A stretch of DNA of 64,000 nucleotides from Alphaproteobacteria bacterium (GCA_028285105.1 JANQQE010000024.1:62001-126000), one strand, 5' to 3'. Shown: positions 44,713 through 54,436, numbered from the stretch's first letter. A program made the numbers and translations. Notes: generated by a model from the letters alone, not told the origin.

Positions 44713-45624
44713 TCAAGATGATCCGCACGCTGACTGAAGGTGTGCCGGCAATGGGCGGCCGCTGGGATCGATCATGTGCGCAATAATCTCAAGACTATCC
44801 ACCAGCCGCGGGCCTGGGCGGCTGAAATAGGCGTTGCCGTCGGTGATGAAGACTTTGCCGCTTTGGACGCAACTTAGATCGTCATATCCATTGTAGCCTT
44901 GGAGGATGGGCAGGTCTTGGCGGATTCGTTCTTTGTCGAAGCCGTAGCAGGCGATGAGCATGACTTCGGGGTCGGCATCTATGATCTCTTCCCATTCGAC
45001 TCGACGGGACGGTTCGCCTTCATTTCCGATCATTTCTCGCCCGCCGGCCAATCTTACCAATTCCGGCGACCAATGGCCGGATGAGAACGGAGGATCGATC
45101 CATTCGAGCAGCACCACGCGCGGCGGTCTGGCTAATCTCTTCGCCCTTTCGACAACAGCGTTGACCCGTTCCTCAAGTTGCTGGATCGCAACCCCGGCTT
45201 GCTCAACTGCGCCGGCTGCCTTGCCGACGGTTCGCATGCTCTCGAATACTTGCGACAGCGTTATCGGTTCGAGGTTCACCACTTGGGGTTTGCCCGGCAA
45301 GTTACAAGCCGCTTGGCTGACTTCACTTTCGGCGACGGCACAGACATCGCACAGTCTCTGCGTCACGATCAAATCCGGGCGCAACCGCTCCAACACTGGC
45401 ATGTCGAGTGTGTAGAGCGCTTTCTCTGTGGCAAGTTGCTCGCGAACCAGTCCGTCGATCTCCGCACTGGTCGCATCGGTCGGAATCAAGGTCTGCGTCA
45501 CTTTCGGAAGATCGCACACACCGGCAGGGAAATCGCACTCATGCGTCACTCCAACAAGCTGATCGATCAAACCCAACTCGCAAATGATTTCCGTCGCACT
45601 GGGCAGTAATGAAACAATACGCAT
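44713..45624 (-). CDS. Cobalamin-binding (BtuF-like) periplasmic-type binding protein
   Basis: A 303-residue protein of the BtuF/FhuD-type helical-backbone fold. It starts at once with RIVSLLPSATEIICELGL, then TQRLCDVCAVAESEVSQAA, YGFDKERIRQDLPILQGY and ITDGNAYFSRPGPRLVDSLE, matching cobalamin- or corrinoid-type solute-binding proteins. Unusually, there is no signal peptide or lipobox in front of the domain, so it may be cytosolic or need another export route. No ABC permease or ATPase gene is adjacent. The window also encodes three proteins with B12-binding domains. Confidence 0.85.
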   Translation of the reverse strand: MRIVSLLPSATEIICELGLIDQLVGVTHECDFPAGVCDLPKVTQTLIPTDATSAEIDGLVREQLATEKALYTLDMPVLERLRPDLIVTQRLCDVCAVAESEVSQAACNLPGKPQVVNLEPITLSQVFESMRTVGKAAGAVEQAGVAIQQLEERVNAVVERAKRLARPPRVVLLEWIDPPFSSGHWSPELVRLAGGREMIGNEGEPSRRVEWEEIIDADPEVMLIACYGFDKERIRQDLPILQGYNGYDDLSCVQSGKVFITDGNAYFSRPGPRLVDSLEIIAHMIDPSGRPLPAHLQSACGSS

Positions 45625-45705
45625 TGAATGGTTCTCTTTGGTTCCGAGCCAATACCGCTTTCAAGCCATAATCTAAAGCACTCATCCGTCTGGGCAAACG
45701 CGCGC

Positions 45706-45739
45706 AAAAAAGGGGGCGTCGAAATCAATCGACGCCCCC
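45706..45739 (-). terminator. Rho-independent terminator of the DUF11 gene
   Basis: On the minus strand, a 10-bp GC-rich stem (45712-45721 with 45730-45739, loop of 8) is followed by a run of six T (A6 at 45706-45711 on the plus strand). It lies 46 bases after the stop of the DUF11 protein gene, in the right orientation to end it. Confidence 0.9.
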
Positions 45740-45784
45740 CGGGGTTGTTGCTTACCAAAACTACAAAGCTTCTGTGGCGAACAG

Positions 45785-48061
45785 TTAGTAGATGTTCGTA
45801 CTTTCCGTTTCGTCCACGGTCGAGTCCATCTGGTCACTGATCATCGAGACCTTGAAGCGGACGTCGCCGGCCGTGTTACCCTTCGCAATTACGCGGTAGG
45901 TAGCCTTCGCACGCGGTGCCAACGAGGGCAGCGGAGCAAAGGTGATTGAACGGCCATCTGCAACACCTGCGGTCGGACCATCGGCAGAGACAAAGTCCTG
46001 CTGACTTGGGACCTCGGCTGAGATCTTGATGTTCGTACCAACGGCTGAACCCTGGTTGGTGACGGTGATCACGTAAGTGATGGTTCCACCGATCTCGATC
46101 GGGTCTTCGACGTCGATGACCTCGAGGAGGATCGCCGGGATACCCTTGACTTCCATGACGGCTTCGTCAGAAGCATCGGCACAGACCGCACGGGCGGTGG
46201 CCACGTTGCGGATGGTTCCGGGCTGGGTTGCTTTCACGGTGACGTTCACGGTGCGTGACTCGCCAGCGTTGAGCGTTCCCATGTTCCAGGTGATGGTTCC
46301 ACCACTGGCTGATCCGCCATCGCTTGCACTGACGAACGTCGTCGAGCTCGGCAGCGTATCCGTCAAGACGGTGCTGACAGCCGGTGAATTACCGGTGTTG
46401 GTAACCGTGATCTGGTATTCAGCCGGACGACCGATGAACCGCATGCCCGGTCCGGACTTGCTGACCGACAGGACTGGCTGGGTCACGACTGTGGTGCAGT
46501 CGGCTGACGCAGTCAAGCCGTCGTCGGCGGTGGCAGATGCACGGTTGGTAAAGGTACCAACGCGATCGGCTTTGGCGACGAAATCACCCTTGCGAGCTTC
46601 ACCGGCATTGAGCGTACCGACGTTGAACTGAACCGTGCGGCGACCGTTGTCCGTGGTCAGACCATCGGGCAGATCGTCGGTGATCGTGACGTTCGTTGCA
46701 GGACCGTCACCGGTGTTGCGTACGACGATTGTGCATGGGATCGGATCACATGTGGTGACCTCGGCTGGACAGGTCTTCTCAAGCGTCAACTGCGGAGCAG
46801 TGATGCGGGTGTCGGCACAATCCTGATCCGACAGACCTTGGTCGGCACGGACATCTGCACAGTTGTGGAACGTTCCGGTGCGGGTTCCGTTGACCGTGAC
46901 GGTGAGCGCTTGCTGACCACCACCAGCAACTGTACCGAGCGACCATGACAGCGACTGACCTGAGACGTTGGCTGCCGGCTGACTTGAGACGTATGAGATA
47001 CCGTCAGGCAACACGTCGGTGACCATCACGTTTTGGGCATCAACCGATGACGGGTTGGTCACGACAATGTCATAGTTGAAGTTATTGTTGACGCGCTCTT
47101 CAGCAGGAGCCGTCTTGGTGATGTTGATTTCCGGCGGAATCCAGGTCTTGCTGGTGTGGCCGGTGGCGATGTGAACGCCTGGCTTGCAGCAAGCTTCGTT
47201 CGGCGGACGAACAATGTCGATCTTGATGTTGTTCGTTCCGGCAGCCGGGGTACTCTGTGCGAGCGTGACCATGGCAGCACCGGTCGAATCGGTACGGACC
47301 GACGCCTTGGTCGAACCGCTGTTCGTGAAGACGCCAGCCGGTCCGTCGAGGATTTCGTAGTTGACGATGTAATTCTCAAGCGGCGAACCGTCTGAGTGCT
47401 TGGCCACCATCGTGACGAATTCGTGCGTGGTTCCGGTCGGGTTCGTCGCGGGCATTGGGAAGTCCCACTTGACGTCGAACCAGTGCTTGGTCACGAAGAC
47501 TTTGTGCTTGGCCCAGTCGTAGATGCCCGGAGCGTAAACAGTGACGTTCGAGGTACCTTCGATCGGCGAGGTGATCACGCACCAGGTCTGACCCTTCGTC
47601 AACTGAATGTCGTCGGAAGGATCGTCGTTGCCCATGTCGAGGACATGGGCGAAGTTGTTGGTGTGCGACACGGCGAAGTGGTTGTCCACTTTGTAACCGC
47701 GGCTTGCACGCCAACCGCTCTCATCGACTTCGACGATGTCGCCAACGCTACCTTCGGCGATCATCCATTCGACGCGACGATTGATGAGCGGCTTACCGTC
47801 TTTGTCTTTGACCGTGGCAACAATCACGTGCTGCGTACGAACTGCGTTTACGTCGTTTTCGGGATAGACTTCAAGCGAGACCGCATAGGGATCCCAGTTG
47901 GAGTAGTACCCACCCTCGGGAGGCTTCGGATGCGTCTGAATAATGTCGCCACCCGCCGGCCACGTGAAGGCATGCGGCATGTGCGTACGACAACCGGCCA
48001 TGCCAACGATCGCAACCGCAACCATCGACTTCATAAGTGTTTTGTATTTCACCGTGTTCAT
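45785..48061 (-). CDS. DUF11-repeat surface lipoprotein
   Basis: A 758-residue lipoprotein (signal MVAVAIVGMAGC). The N-terminal 310 residues include an Ig-like or carboxypeptidase-regulatory-like part (VATVKDKDGKPLINRRVEW). The rest holds four DUF11-type repeats, each with a pattern like YDIVVTNPSSVDAQNVMVTD or YQITVTNTGNSPAVSTVLTD, ending near 750. Several repeats have extra cysteines (for example EKTCPAEVTTCDPIPC), resembling the OmcB-type proteins of chlamydia and planctomycetes. It is probably surface-exposed and cross-linked. The upstream AAGGATT and a strong terminator support independent, high expression. Confidence 0.85.
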   Translation of the reverse strand: MNTVKYKTLMKSMVAVAIVGMAGCRTHMPHAFTWPAGGDIIQTHPKPPEGGYYSNWDPYAVSLEVYPENDVNAVRTQHVIVATVKDKDGKPLINRRVEWMIAEGSVGDIVEVDESGWRASRGYKVDNHFAVSHTNNFAHVLDMGNDDPSDDIQLTKGQTWCVITSPIEGTSNVTVYAPGIYDWAKHKVFVTKHWFDVKWDFPMPATNPTGTTHEFVTMVAKHSDGSPLENYIVNYEILDGPAGVFTNSGSTKASVRTDSTGAAMVTLAQSTPAAGTNNIKIDIVRPPNEACCKPGVHIATGHTSKTWIPPEINITKTAPAEERVNNNFNYDIVVTNPSSVDAQNVMVTDVLPDGISYVSSQPAANVSGQSLSWSLGTVAGGGQQALTVTVNGTRTGTFHNCADVRADQGLSDQDCADTRITAPQLTLEKTCPAEVTTCDPIPCTIVVRNTGDGPATNVTITDDLPDGLTTDNGRRTVQFNVGTLNAGEARKGDFVAKADRVGTFTNRASATADDGLTASADCTTVVTQPVLSVSKSGPGMRFIGRPAEYQITVTNTGNSPAVSTVLTDTLPSSTTFVSASDGGSASGGTITWNMGTLNAGESRTVNVTVKATQPGTIRNVATARAVCADASDEAVMEVKGIPAILLEVIDVEDPIEIGGTITYVITVTNQGSAVGTNIKISAEVPSQQDFVSADGPTAGVADGRSITFAPLPSLAPRAKATYRVIAKGNTAGDVRFKVSMISDQMDSTVDETESTNIY

Positions 48062-48942
48062 AATCCTTTTTCCCTCTTAACCAATGGGACAGTCATCGTG
48101 GCATTAGATACGGAGCATTGCTCCTTGCCATATATTTCAACCAAACAGTATTTCAAAAAAACGAAAGTCGAGTTATGGAAACCAGCGCCAACGCATTGAC
48201 GCAAACAATTGATTCTTATCGCACGCCAGTAGAGATCGCCAAGCCGTCAACGAATTCTGTGATACTCAGCCCACCCATCACTGACGCGTAATTTCTTTAT
48301 CAATGACGCCGCAGGCACACCGGCAATATTTGATTCCTGCCCACGCCAAAACAGTCGGCATACCCGATTCAGAATTCTGTTTGCGCAACCGTACCGGATA
48401 ATTCCCCACGACATCTTGAACTGGCAACGTTAATCTGAAACTCGCTTGAGACCATACGACCGCGCCTGCGTGTATTGATCTCTCGAAACAAGCTTTCAAG
48501 ATCGTACCCGAACCCCACTCTAATGCCACGCATATCTGCAAAAAATCGAAGTCACCCCTTACAAAGGCGGTCCAATCATTCCCTGCAATGCGCCAGAGGG
48601 TACAAATCGCCCTTTCTTTATCGTCGCAAGCCCACCCCCGCGACAATCTCATCGTCGGAACCAATAAACACTTACCGGCCAGCGTAAAGGCTGAAACCGC
48701 CTATTCCGCACGCGAGGGGCGTAAACATACCGAGTTATCGGCCATCGTACAACATCCATCCTAGGTCTTTTTTCCCGCCAGAGTTAATCACAGGGGCCGC
48801 AGAACGACCTGAAATCCGCGATTGACCCAACCTATCAAATCCAAAATCAAGGATTGTCCACTGCTACTGAATAAAGACTTCCTAATCAACCCTAATTGCC
48901 TCAATCAACTTTCAATGCTTCGGAGTTCGAAAATCAGTTGGG
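48062..48942. other. Long intergenic region upstream of the DUF11 gene
   Basis: At 881 bases this is the longest gap in the window. A minus-strand frame of 128 codons (48278-48664) has Cys- and Trp-rich residues, no ribosome-binding site and no recognisable fold, so it is not called. The DUF11 promoter and a long leader probably lie here; an RNA gene cannot be excluded but none is recognised. Confidence 0.4.
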
Positions 48943-49737
48943 CTAGCGGGGATCACGCCCATATCGGCGGCTGCGCGAGCTTCTTGGGCGGGTTCGGGTT
49001 GCCTCCGAAGAGCGGCGTGAGCGAGACGACGGACGCGGGCTACTCCTCATATACTCAGCCGGTACGTCTTGGCGAAGCGCACAATTGCACGACACCCCAT
49101 GCTGCGGACAAAACCCCGGTCCTTGTGTTTGCGAACTTGGACGCCACAACTCTGAACGCGATCTTGTCGGTCGGCGAATCGTCCGACGTCGAACGGTGCG
49201 CCTTGGTTTCGGTTCGCGCGGTTGTTCGCCGTACGTCGCGGTCACGTAGCGCTGGACGATGGATTGCGTGTTTCTCGGAAGTGGTCGGTAGACTTCTGAA
49301 AAAACCGAACCGTCCGGATGAATCAATCCGTAGCCGATCCAAATCGGAAAATCGTTTGAGCGTAGTTCCAACTCGTTCGCCGGAATGCGAACCTCCACAC
49401 GTTCAGCCCCAATGCTTCCTTTGTGTATCATGATCGACTTTTGTGCAGCGACGTTGCCGCGCTCGTCTTGATACGCACCGTTGCGCGATTTGATCGGCCG
49501 TGCTTTCTCGTCCATCAAACGAACTTTGAAAATATACTGCTCCCCCTCGATAAATTTCCCATCGACCATTGCGCCGAACGCCACCCCGCCGAAACCTTCA
49601 CTGCTGTCAAACGCTTGCGCACCAGTTTGAATGAATCGGTCCTCCGGCGACACGCAGCCCACCGAACCGAAAACCAACGCCAAACAAATTATCGCCAAGC
49701 ACTTCGAAGTTTGAATCATGCGCAACAACGTATCCAT
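48943..49737 (-). CDS. Lipoprotein with Arg/Ser-rich tail
   Basis: A 264-residue lipoprotein. The signal MIQTSKCLAIICLALVFGSVGC carries the lipobox GSVGC. Residues 30-165 form a folded domain with YIFKVRLMDEKARPI and HKGSIGAERVEVRIP that suggests beta structure. From about residue 175 it is rich in Arg, Ser and Pro (RRTVRRRTIRRPTRSRS) and likely disordered, with a Cys pair (GVSCNCA). ATG at 49737 is chosen; the longer frame from 49812 lacks a signal. The function is unknown. Confidence 0.7.
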   Translation of the reverse strand: MDTLLRMIQTSKCLAIICLALVFGSVGCVSPEDRFIQTGAQAFDSSEGFGGVAFGAMVDGKFIEGEQYIFKVRLMDEKARPIKSRNGAYQDERGNVAAQKSIMIHKGSIGAERVEVRIPANELELRSNDFPIWIGYGLIHPDGSVFSEVYRPLPRNTQSIVQRYVTATYGEQPREPKPRRTVRRRTIRRPTRSRSELWRPSSQTQGPGFCPQHGVSCNCALRQDVPAEYMRSSPRPSSRSRRSSEATRTRPRSSRSRRYGRDPR

Positions 49738-49865
49738 GACCACCCCAATCACAAGAAAGCCTGTAGAACTGAATGATCGCGAATCGTAGTCACTCATGCC
49801 CCGCGCGGTCAAGTTGCCTCAAAATGGGCTTCGAACACATTCGTTTTTGGAGGCGGTTCTGATAT

Positions 49866-51056
49866 TCAGGCAATCGTTGCCATCGAAGCCGGACTTGCCG
49901 CGAGCAGGCAATCCAGTGTATGCAGTTGCTTTGACCAAGTGAATTCATTCGCGATCCATCGGTGAGCAGTCTGACCCAATTCTGCGCAGCGCGTCGGATC
50001 GTTGATGAGTGCAATCACCTGATCTGCAAATGATGTCGGATGATCTGCGATGAGTAGATGCTCGCCCGGGTTGGCGCTGATGGCATTGGCGACGGGAGAA
50101 GTCGCAACGACAGCCTTCTGGACGGCCATCGCTTCGAGTACCTTGTTTTGAACACCCCGCGCGATCCGCAGCGGTGCGACGACTACCTGACATTCATTCA
50201 AATGCGCGAACACATCTTGCACTTCACCGGTGACATGAACACCCTCAATTCCAGCCAAACGTCTGACGCGCTTGGTCGGCGATCGCCCGATGATGCGGAA
50301 TGTGGCGTCGGTATTTCGAGTGCGTATCGTCGGGAAGATTGATTCCGCAAACCAGCCAACCGCATCAACGTTGGGCATGTAGCGCATGTCGCCGACGAAC
50401 CCAATCGTCTTCGATTCACTTGGGTTGTCGTTTAGTCTCCCTGGGATGCGCACGCCATTGCCCATGACGTGTAGTTTCGATCGGTCGCCACGCCAGTCGT
50501 TGGCTTCCTGTTTGCTGATGAGAATCGTGGCGTCGAAGTCGTCGTACAATTCGGCTTCCAACTCAGCGAGGCGACGAGCTTCTGCTTCGTAGAACCACGA
50601 ACGCGGGGCGCTGCTGCGCTCTGACATTGCTTTCCACTTCTGGCTGTCGAGGTCGCACAGATCGATGATCTTGATACCGGCGTCGATCGATCGCGCGTAC
50701 TGCCCCATGCTTGATGAAAATACAACCACGCCGTCAAACGCAACCTGCGCCGTCAATTCACGAAGCGCATCGCGCATGGGCTTCGACCGATAGAAACCTT
50801 CGGTCAGAGTTTCATCGATGGCCATATCGAATGCACCACGAATCGCAGCCCGCATCCGATCCAACGGAACCGCAATCACTTCGCGACAAAACTCCTTCAT
50901 CGCGGGCACGTGTTGCAAGTCGACGGGGTCATCGACAAACGTCGCACACCAAATTTCGTGACTACGGGCCAAGTACTCGATGGTGTGAAACGCACGGATT
51001 TTGCAGCCTTTGTTTGGAGGGTATGGAAAGCGATGGCATAAGTAAAGCAGTTTCAT
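49866..51056 (-). CDS. Family 1-type glycosyltransferase, XrtA/PEP-CTERM-associated kind
   Basis: A 396-residue GT-B glycosyltransferase. It begins KLLYLCHRFPYPPNKGCKIR, the start seen in the sugar transferases (TIGR03087) found with EpsH/XrtA exosortase systems, and ends with the donor-binding region IARGVQNKVLEAMAVQKAVV. It would add a sugar to an exopolysaccharide or glycan. The FemAB-like gene lies 21 bases upstream on the same strand, also of a kind linked to XrtA systems. No exosortase or PEP-CTERM protein is seen in this window. Confidence 0.88.
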   Translation of the reverse strand: MKLLYLCHRFPYPPNKGCKIRAFHTIEYLARSHEIWCATFVDDPVDLQHVPAMKEFCREVIAVPLDRMRAAIRGAFDMAIDETLTEGFYRSKPMRDALRELTAQVAFDGVVVFSSSMGQYARSIDAGIKIIDLCDLDSQKWKAMSERSSAPRSWFYEAEARRLAELEAELYDDFDATILISKQEANDWRGDRSKLHVMGNGVRIPGRLNDNPSESKTIGFVGDMRYMPNVDAVGWFAESIFPTIRTRNTDATFRIIGRSPTKRVRRLAGIEGVHVTGEVQDVFAHLNECQVVVAPLRIARGVQNKVLEAMAVQKAVVATSPVANAISANPGEHLLIADHPTSFADQVIALINDPTRCAELGQTAHRWIANEFTWSKQLHTLDCLLAASPASMATIA

Positions 51057-51077
51057 GTTCGCGTCTAACCGTTTGGT

Positions 51078-52211
51078 CTAGCCGGGTAAATGCTTCGATA
51101 AGCGCGCCCCAGCCGCCTTGCAAAACGACATGGGCATGTGTTTCCATAACTGCCGCACGAGTTGAATCTTCGGGTTCGAAGGCGTCAGATTGGGCAACGC
51201 CTTACTCCGATAGACGTATCGCTGATATTCCAATGGCGTCGGTTCAAAGCCAAAGAACCGCTTGAAGTTGTAAGAGCCCTTGTTGTCGCTGCGGGTGCGG
51301 CCAAAATCAAAAACCGTGCAACCCAGCTCAACCGCGCATTCCATCGCCGTCATGTAAATATAGTGATTCGTTTTGCAGCGATTGAAACGTTCGTCGCACC
51401 CAACAAAATAGGGCAGCAACGTTTCGCCGAATCGAAAGCTGACAAGCCCACCGATGATGCGCGAATCCTTTCGCACAACCTGAACAATCGCATCGGCACC
51501 GAACCCATCAACCAGTCGCTCGAAGAACTGCAACGGATAGTTTATCGATGCCAGACGGCGCATGTTGCGACAATACAATCGCCACACATTCACCGTTCGC
51601 CTTTGACTAAACTCCACAGTCAACCCATGCTTGTTGCGCGCATTGCGTGCGTCTGCTCGCGCCTTGCGTGGCAGCCAGCCCAATACCTCCGACGCATGCG
51701 CGGGAAGCGTTTTGCGGAAACCCATGTAACCTTGTACTTGTCGCAAGCCTTCGACCTGTGCCTTTTCGCTGCGAAGGTCGATGAAGTTGGCATCGATCTC
51801 TTCGCCCAGCGCGCGGACGTGATTCCACAACGCATCGATGGCCTCGCGATCATCGGCAACGATTCCGCCAGCCACCGCATACGGAACGCTGACCAGCATC
51901 CGCCCGCCGAACAGGCTCTTGATTTCAAAGAGCGGCAGCACCCCGACAATGTCATTGCTGCGAAGAGCTACGAAGTGTCGGGCGATGTGTCCGAAGGTTT
52001 GCTCGACCGCATTGAGCCATGCCGTCAGGTGAAAGAGAGACCCACCCGCATGCTCGCGCACGAAGCGATCCCACTTGGCGGCTGACGCATCGTCACCGAC
52101 TGCATGAAACGGAAATACGCGGACAGCCGACCGGCGACTTGCAATCGCCTCAGCCAGTTTCCGCGTTTCGTCGGCGGCAGAGATGGGTATCGTTGGGCTG
52201 ACAGGGACCAT
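51078..52211 (-). CDS. FemAB-like GNAT-fold protein, XrtA/PEP-CTERM-associated kind
   Basis: A 377-residue protein of the FemAB/acyltransferase superfamily. It shows EHAGGSLFHLTAWLNAVEQT near residue 53, GWLPRKARADARNARNKHGL and ELGCTVFDFGRTRSDNKGSY, matching the proteins found beside exosortase clusters. It may transfer an amino acid or acyl group to a polysaccharide precursor. It lies between gcvH and the glycosyltransferase gene, all on the minus strand, with 86 bases to gcvH. Confidence 0.87.
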   Translation of the reverse strand: MVPVSPTIPISAADETRKLAEAIASRRSAVRVFPFHAVGDDASAAKWDRFVREHAGGSLFHLTAWLNAVEQTFGHIARHFVALRSNDIVGVLPLFEIKSLFGGRMLVSVPYAVAGGIVADDREAIDALWNHVRALGEEIDANFIDLRSEKAQVEGLRQVQGYMGFRKTLPAHASEVLGWLPRKARADARNARNKHGLTVEFSQRRTVNVWRLYCRNMRRLASINYPLQFFERLVDGFGADAIVQVVRKDSRIIGGLVSFRFGETLLPYFVGCDERFNRCKTNHYIYMTAMECAVELGCTVFDFGRTRSDNKGSYNFKRFFGFEPTPLEYQRYVYRSKALPNLTPSNPKIQLVRQLWKHMPMSFCKAAGARLSKHLPG

Positions 52212-52297
52212 TCATGTCTATCGGCAAAGCGACAGAACGGTCTTGCGGCCCGCGTTTGCAGCATGATGACAGGCGGCATATGCGACCCGGCGACGAT

Positions 52298-52675
52298 CTA
52301 GCCGATGTGTTCGGTGTATGCGGCAGCGTCCATCAGACTATCGAGCGGGGCAAGGTCGGATGACTCGATTTTGACCATCCAGCCCTTCTCGTGGGCGTCG
52401 TCATTAACGAGTTCGGGATGCTCAGCCAGCTCTTCGTTGACGGCTGATATCTTGCCGGAAATCGCGCAGTACAGATCGGATGTCGCCTTAACGGATTCGA
52501 TCTCGCCGACGGCTGACCCGGCTGTGCATTCGCTGCCCACTTCCGGCAATTCGACATAGGTAATGTCGGTCAACTCTTCAGCCGCAAACGCGGTGATGCC
52601 CATGATCACGGTGTTGCCATCGACCTTGTACCATTCGTGTGAGTCGGAATACTTTCGATCGGTTGGAACGCTCAT
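52298..52675 (-). CDS. gcvH: Glycine cleavage system H protein
   Basis: A 125-residue lipoyl carrier. The start RKYSDSHEWYKVDGNTVIMG is canonical, and the lipoylated lysine is K63 in EIESVKATSDLY. It carries the aminomethyl group from GcvP to GcvT. It lies 42 bases after gcvT on the same strand. gcvP genes are not in the window. Confidence 0.96.
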   Translation of the reverse strand: MSVPTDRKYSDSHEWYKVDGNTVIMGITAFAAEELTDITYVELPEVGSECTAGSAVGEIESVKATSDLYCAISGKISAVNEELAEHPELVNDDAHEKGWMVKIESSDLAPLDSLMDAAAYTEHIG

Positions 52676-52717
52676 CGATATTTCTCTCTGGACGCGAACT
52701 GGCGCGCCGAATGTGTC

Positions 52718-53806
52718 CTAAGAAGATAGCCTGTAAAACGGAATCTTAACGACGGTGGCCGAAACTTCCTTCGCGCCGAACTGCACTGCCAACTCCGTGC
52801 CTTCTTTCGTATGATCGATATCAACAAGGGCCATCGCAATGCTGATCCCGAGCGTTGGGCTCAATACGCCACTTGTCACCTGCCCAATCGCTTCACCGCC
52901 GCAGCGCAATTCAAAACCCTGCCGTGCGGTGCGCCGCCCTTCGAGTTTCAACCCGACGATCTTGCGGCTTAAACCGGTTTCCTTCTTTTGACGCATGGCA
53001 TCCGCGCCGATGAAGTCCTTGTCGAGATGCACGCACCAGCCCTGACGCGCCGTCAGCGAATCCCAGTCCTCGGTCAATTCATGGCCATAAAGTGGCATGC
53101 CAGCTTCCAGTCGAAGCGAATCGCGTGCGCCCAGGCCAGCCGGCTTGATCACGGCATCGTCGCCATTGCCCATGCCCATCAATGCCGGCATTGCCAGTTT
53201 GACAATCCCGGCTGGCAGAATTAGTTCAACACCATCCTCACCGGTGTAACCACTGCGAAATATCGAATACTTGAACGTAAAGTAAGAACCGGTCCGAAAG
53301 TGATAACGCTTCAATTCGCCCAGGTCGATATTGAGAAGCCTTTCAACCTGCGGTATCGCCTCCGGACCTTGCAGCGCGACCATCGCCGTTTCCATCGTGC
53401 GATCGGTCATCTGCACATCTTTGCCTTCAGCGTGCTTTGCAAGCCAGTTGGTGATCTTCTCTCGATTGGATGCGTTGCACACGACGAGGTACTGATCCTC
53501 GAAACGCGACACGATCACATCATCAAGAATTCCGCCATCCTCGCGACATATGTGCGTGTAACGCGACAGCCCCACCGACATGTCGCCAACGTTGCGTGTG
53601 CAAACCTGCTGGAGCAGCGCCTCGGTATCGCTGCCCGTCAAGTACAACCGCCCCATGTGCGAAACGTCGAACAGCGAGCATTTTGTCCGCGTGTGGTTGT
53701 GTTCTTCGATGATGCCGCGGTACATCACCGGCATCGACCAGCCGGCAAAATCCACCATCCGGGCACCGAGTTTGACATGATAACTATGCAGCGGAGAATG
53801 GTTCAC
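52718..53806 (-). CDS. gcvT: Glycine cleavage system aminomethyltransferase
   Basis: A 362-residue GcvT. It has the folate-binding N-terminal region HVKLGARMVDFAGWSMPV, FDVSHMGRLYLTGSD and the catalytic-site stretch ARDSLRLEAGMPLYGHEL. It transfers the methylene group from H-protein to tetrahydrofolate, releasing ammonia. It is followed by gcvH. The length and the order gcvT-gcvH match standard glycine cleavage operons. Confidence 0.96.
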   Translation of the reverse strand: MNHSPLHSYHVKLGARMVDFAGWSMPVMYRGIIEEHNHTRTKCSLFDVSHMGRLYLTGSDTEALLQQVCTRNVGDMSVGLSRYTHICREDGGILDDVIVSRFEDQYLVVCNASNREKITNWLAKHAEGKDVQMTDRTMETAMVALQGPEAIPQVERLLNIDLGELKRYHFRTGSYFTFKYSIFRSGYTGEDGVELILPAGIVKLAMPALMGMGNGDDAVIKPAGLGARDSLRLEAGMPLYGHELTEDWDSLTARQGWCVHLDKDFIGADAMRQKKETGLSRKIVGLKLEGRRTARQGFELRCGGEAIGQVTSGVLSPTLGISIAMALVDIDHTKEGTELAVQFGAKEVSATVVKIPFYRLSS

Positions 53807-53947
53807 CTGATGGTCCTGTTCGGATGGTGAGCGTTCGAGTAAGAGTCAGCCCGTCACCGACATTTGCAGCATCGGCGGAGCGGATAGACTATGGGATTTC
53901 GCTCGCAGAATGTCAACACCACGGCGCGTTCAATCGGAGGTTCGATC

Positions 53948-54436
53948 ATGAAAATGTTCTCAATTGTGCATTGGCGACATCCGCTGTGCCTGATAGCCGC
54001 CATCGCATTCATCACTGGGCTGTCAATCACTTCATGGGTGATTGCCGATCAAGAGTCCGCAAGCACAGAACGGAGTAAGAAATCGATGCAGGTGTACTTT
54101 CTTGAAATCGTAACCAAGGACGTGAACGCGGTGTGCCGTACCTATGAGGCCACCCATGGCGTGAAGTTCGGCCAACCCGACGCTGCACTTGGCAATGCCA
54201 GAACCGCTGCGATGCCCAATGGCGGCATGGTCAGCGTGCGAGCGCCACTTCGCGAGACCGAAGAACCGATCGTTCGACCATATTGGCTGGTGGAGGATAT
54301 TAAGGCGGCTGTCACTGCTGCGGAGAAGTCAGGCGGTACGATTGCCCACCCGGCGATGGAAATTCCGGGGCATGGAACATTCGCGATCTACCTTCTCGGC
54401 GGAAACGATCATGGGTTGTGGCAAAAACCAAAATAG
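53948..54436 (+). CDS. Exported VOC-family protein
   Basis: A 162-residue protein with an N-terminal membrane or signal segment (CLIAAIAFITGLSITSWVIA) followed by a VOC-type domain (QVYFLEIVTKDVNAVCRTYE, then WLVEDIKAAVTAAEKSGGTI, ending in HGTFAIYLLGGNDHGLW). The fold suggests small-ligand binding or a lyase or dioxygenase activity, and export would place it in the periplasm. ATG at 53948 has GGAGG upstream and replaces a longer frame from 53891. It diverges from gcvT. Confidence 0.8.
   Translation: MKMFSIVHWRHPLCLIAAIAFITGLSITSWVIADQESASTERSKKSMQVYFLEIVTKDVNAVCRTYEATHGVKFGQPDAALGNARTAAMPNGGMVSVRAPLRETEEPIVRPYWLVEDIKAAVTAAEKSGGTIAHPAMEIPGHGTFAIYLLGGNDHGLWQKPK

Noticed and set aside
48278..48664. 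128-codon frame in the large intergenic region
   Set aside because: It has no ribosome-binding site, odd composition rich in Cys and Trp, and no recognisable fold.
51162..52085. 307-codon open frame on the plus strand
   Set aside because: It lies opposite the FemAB-like gene and has no recognisable domain.
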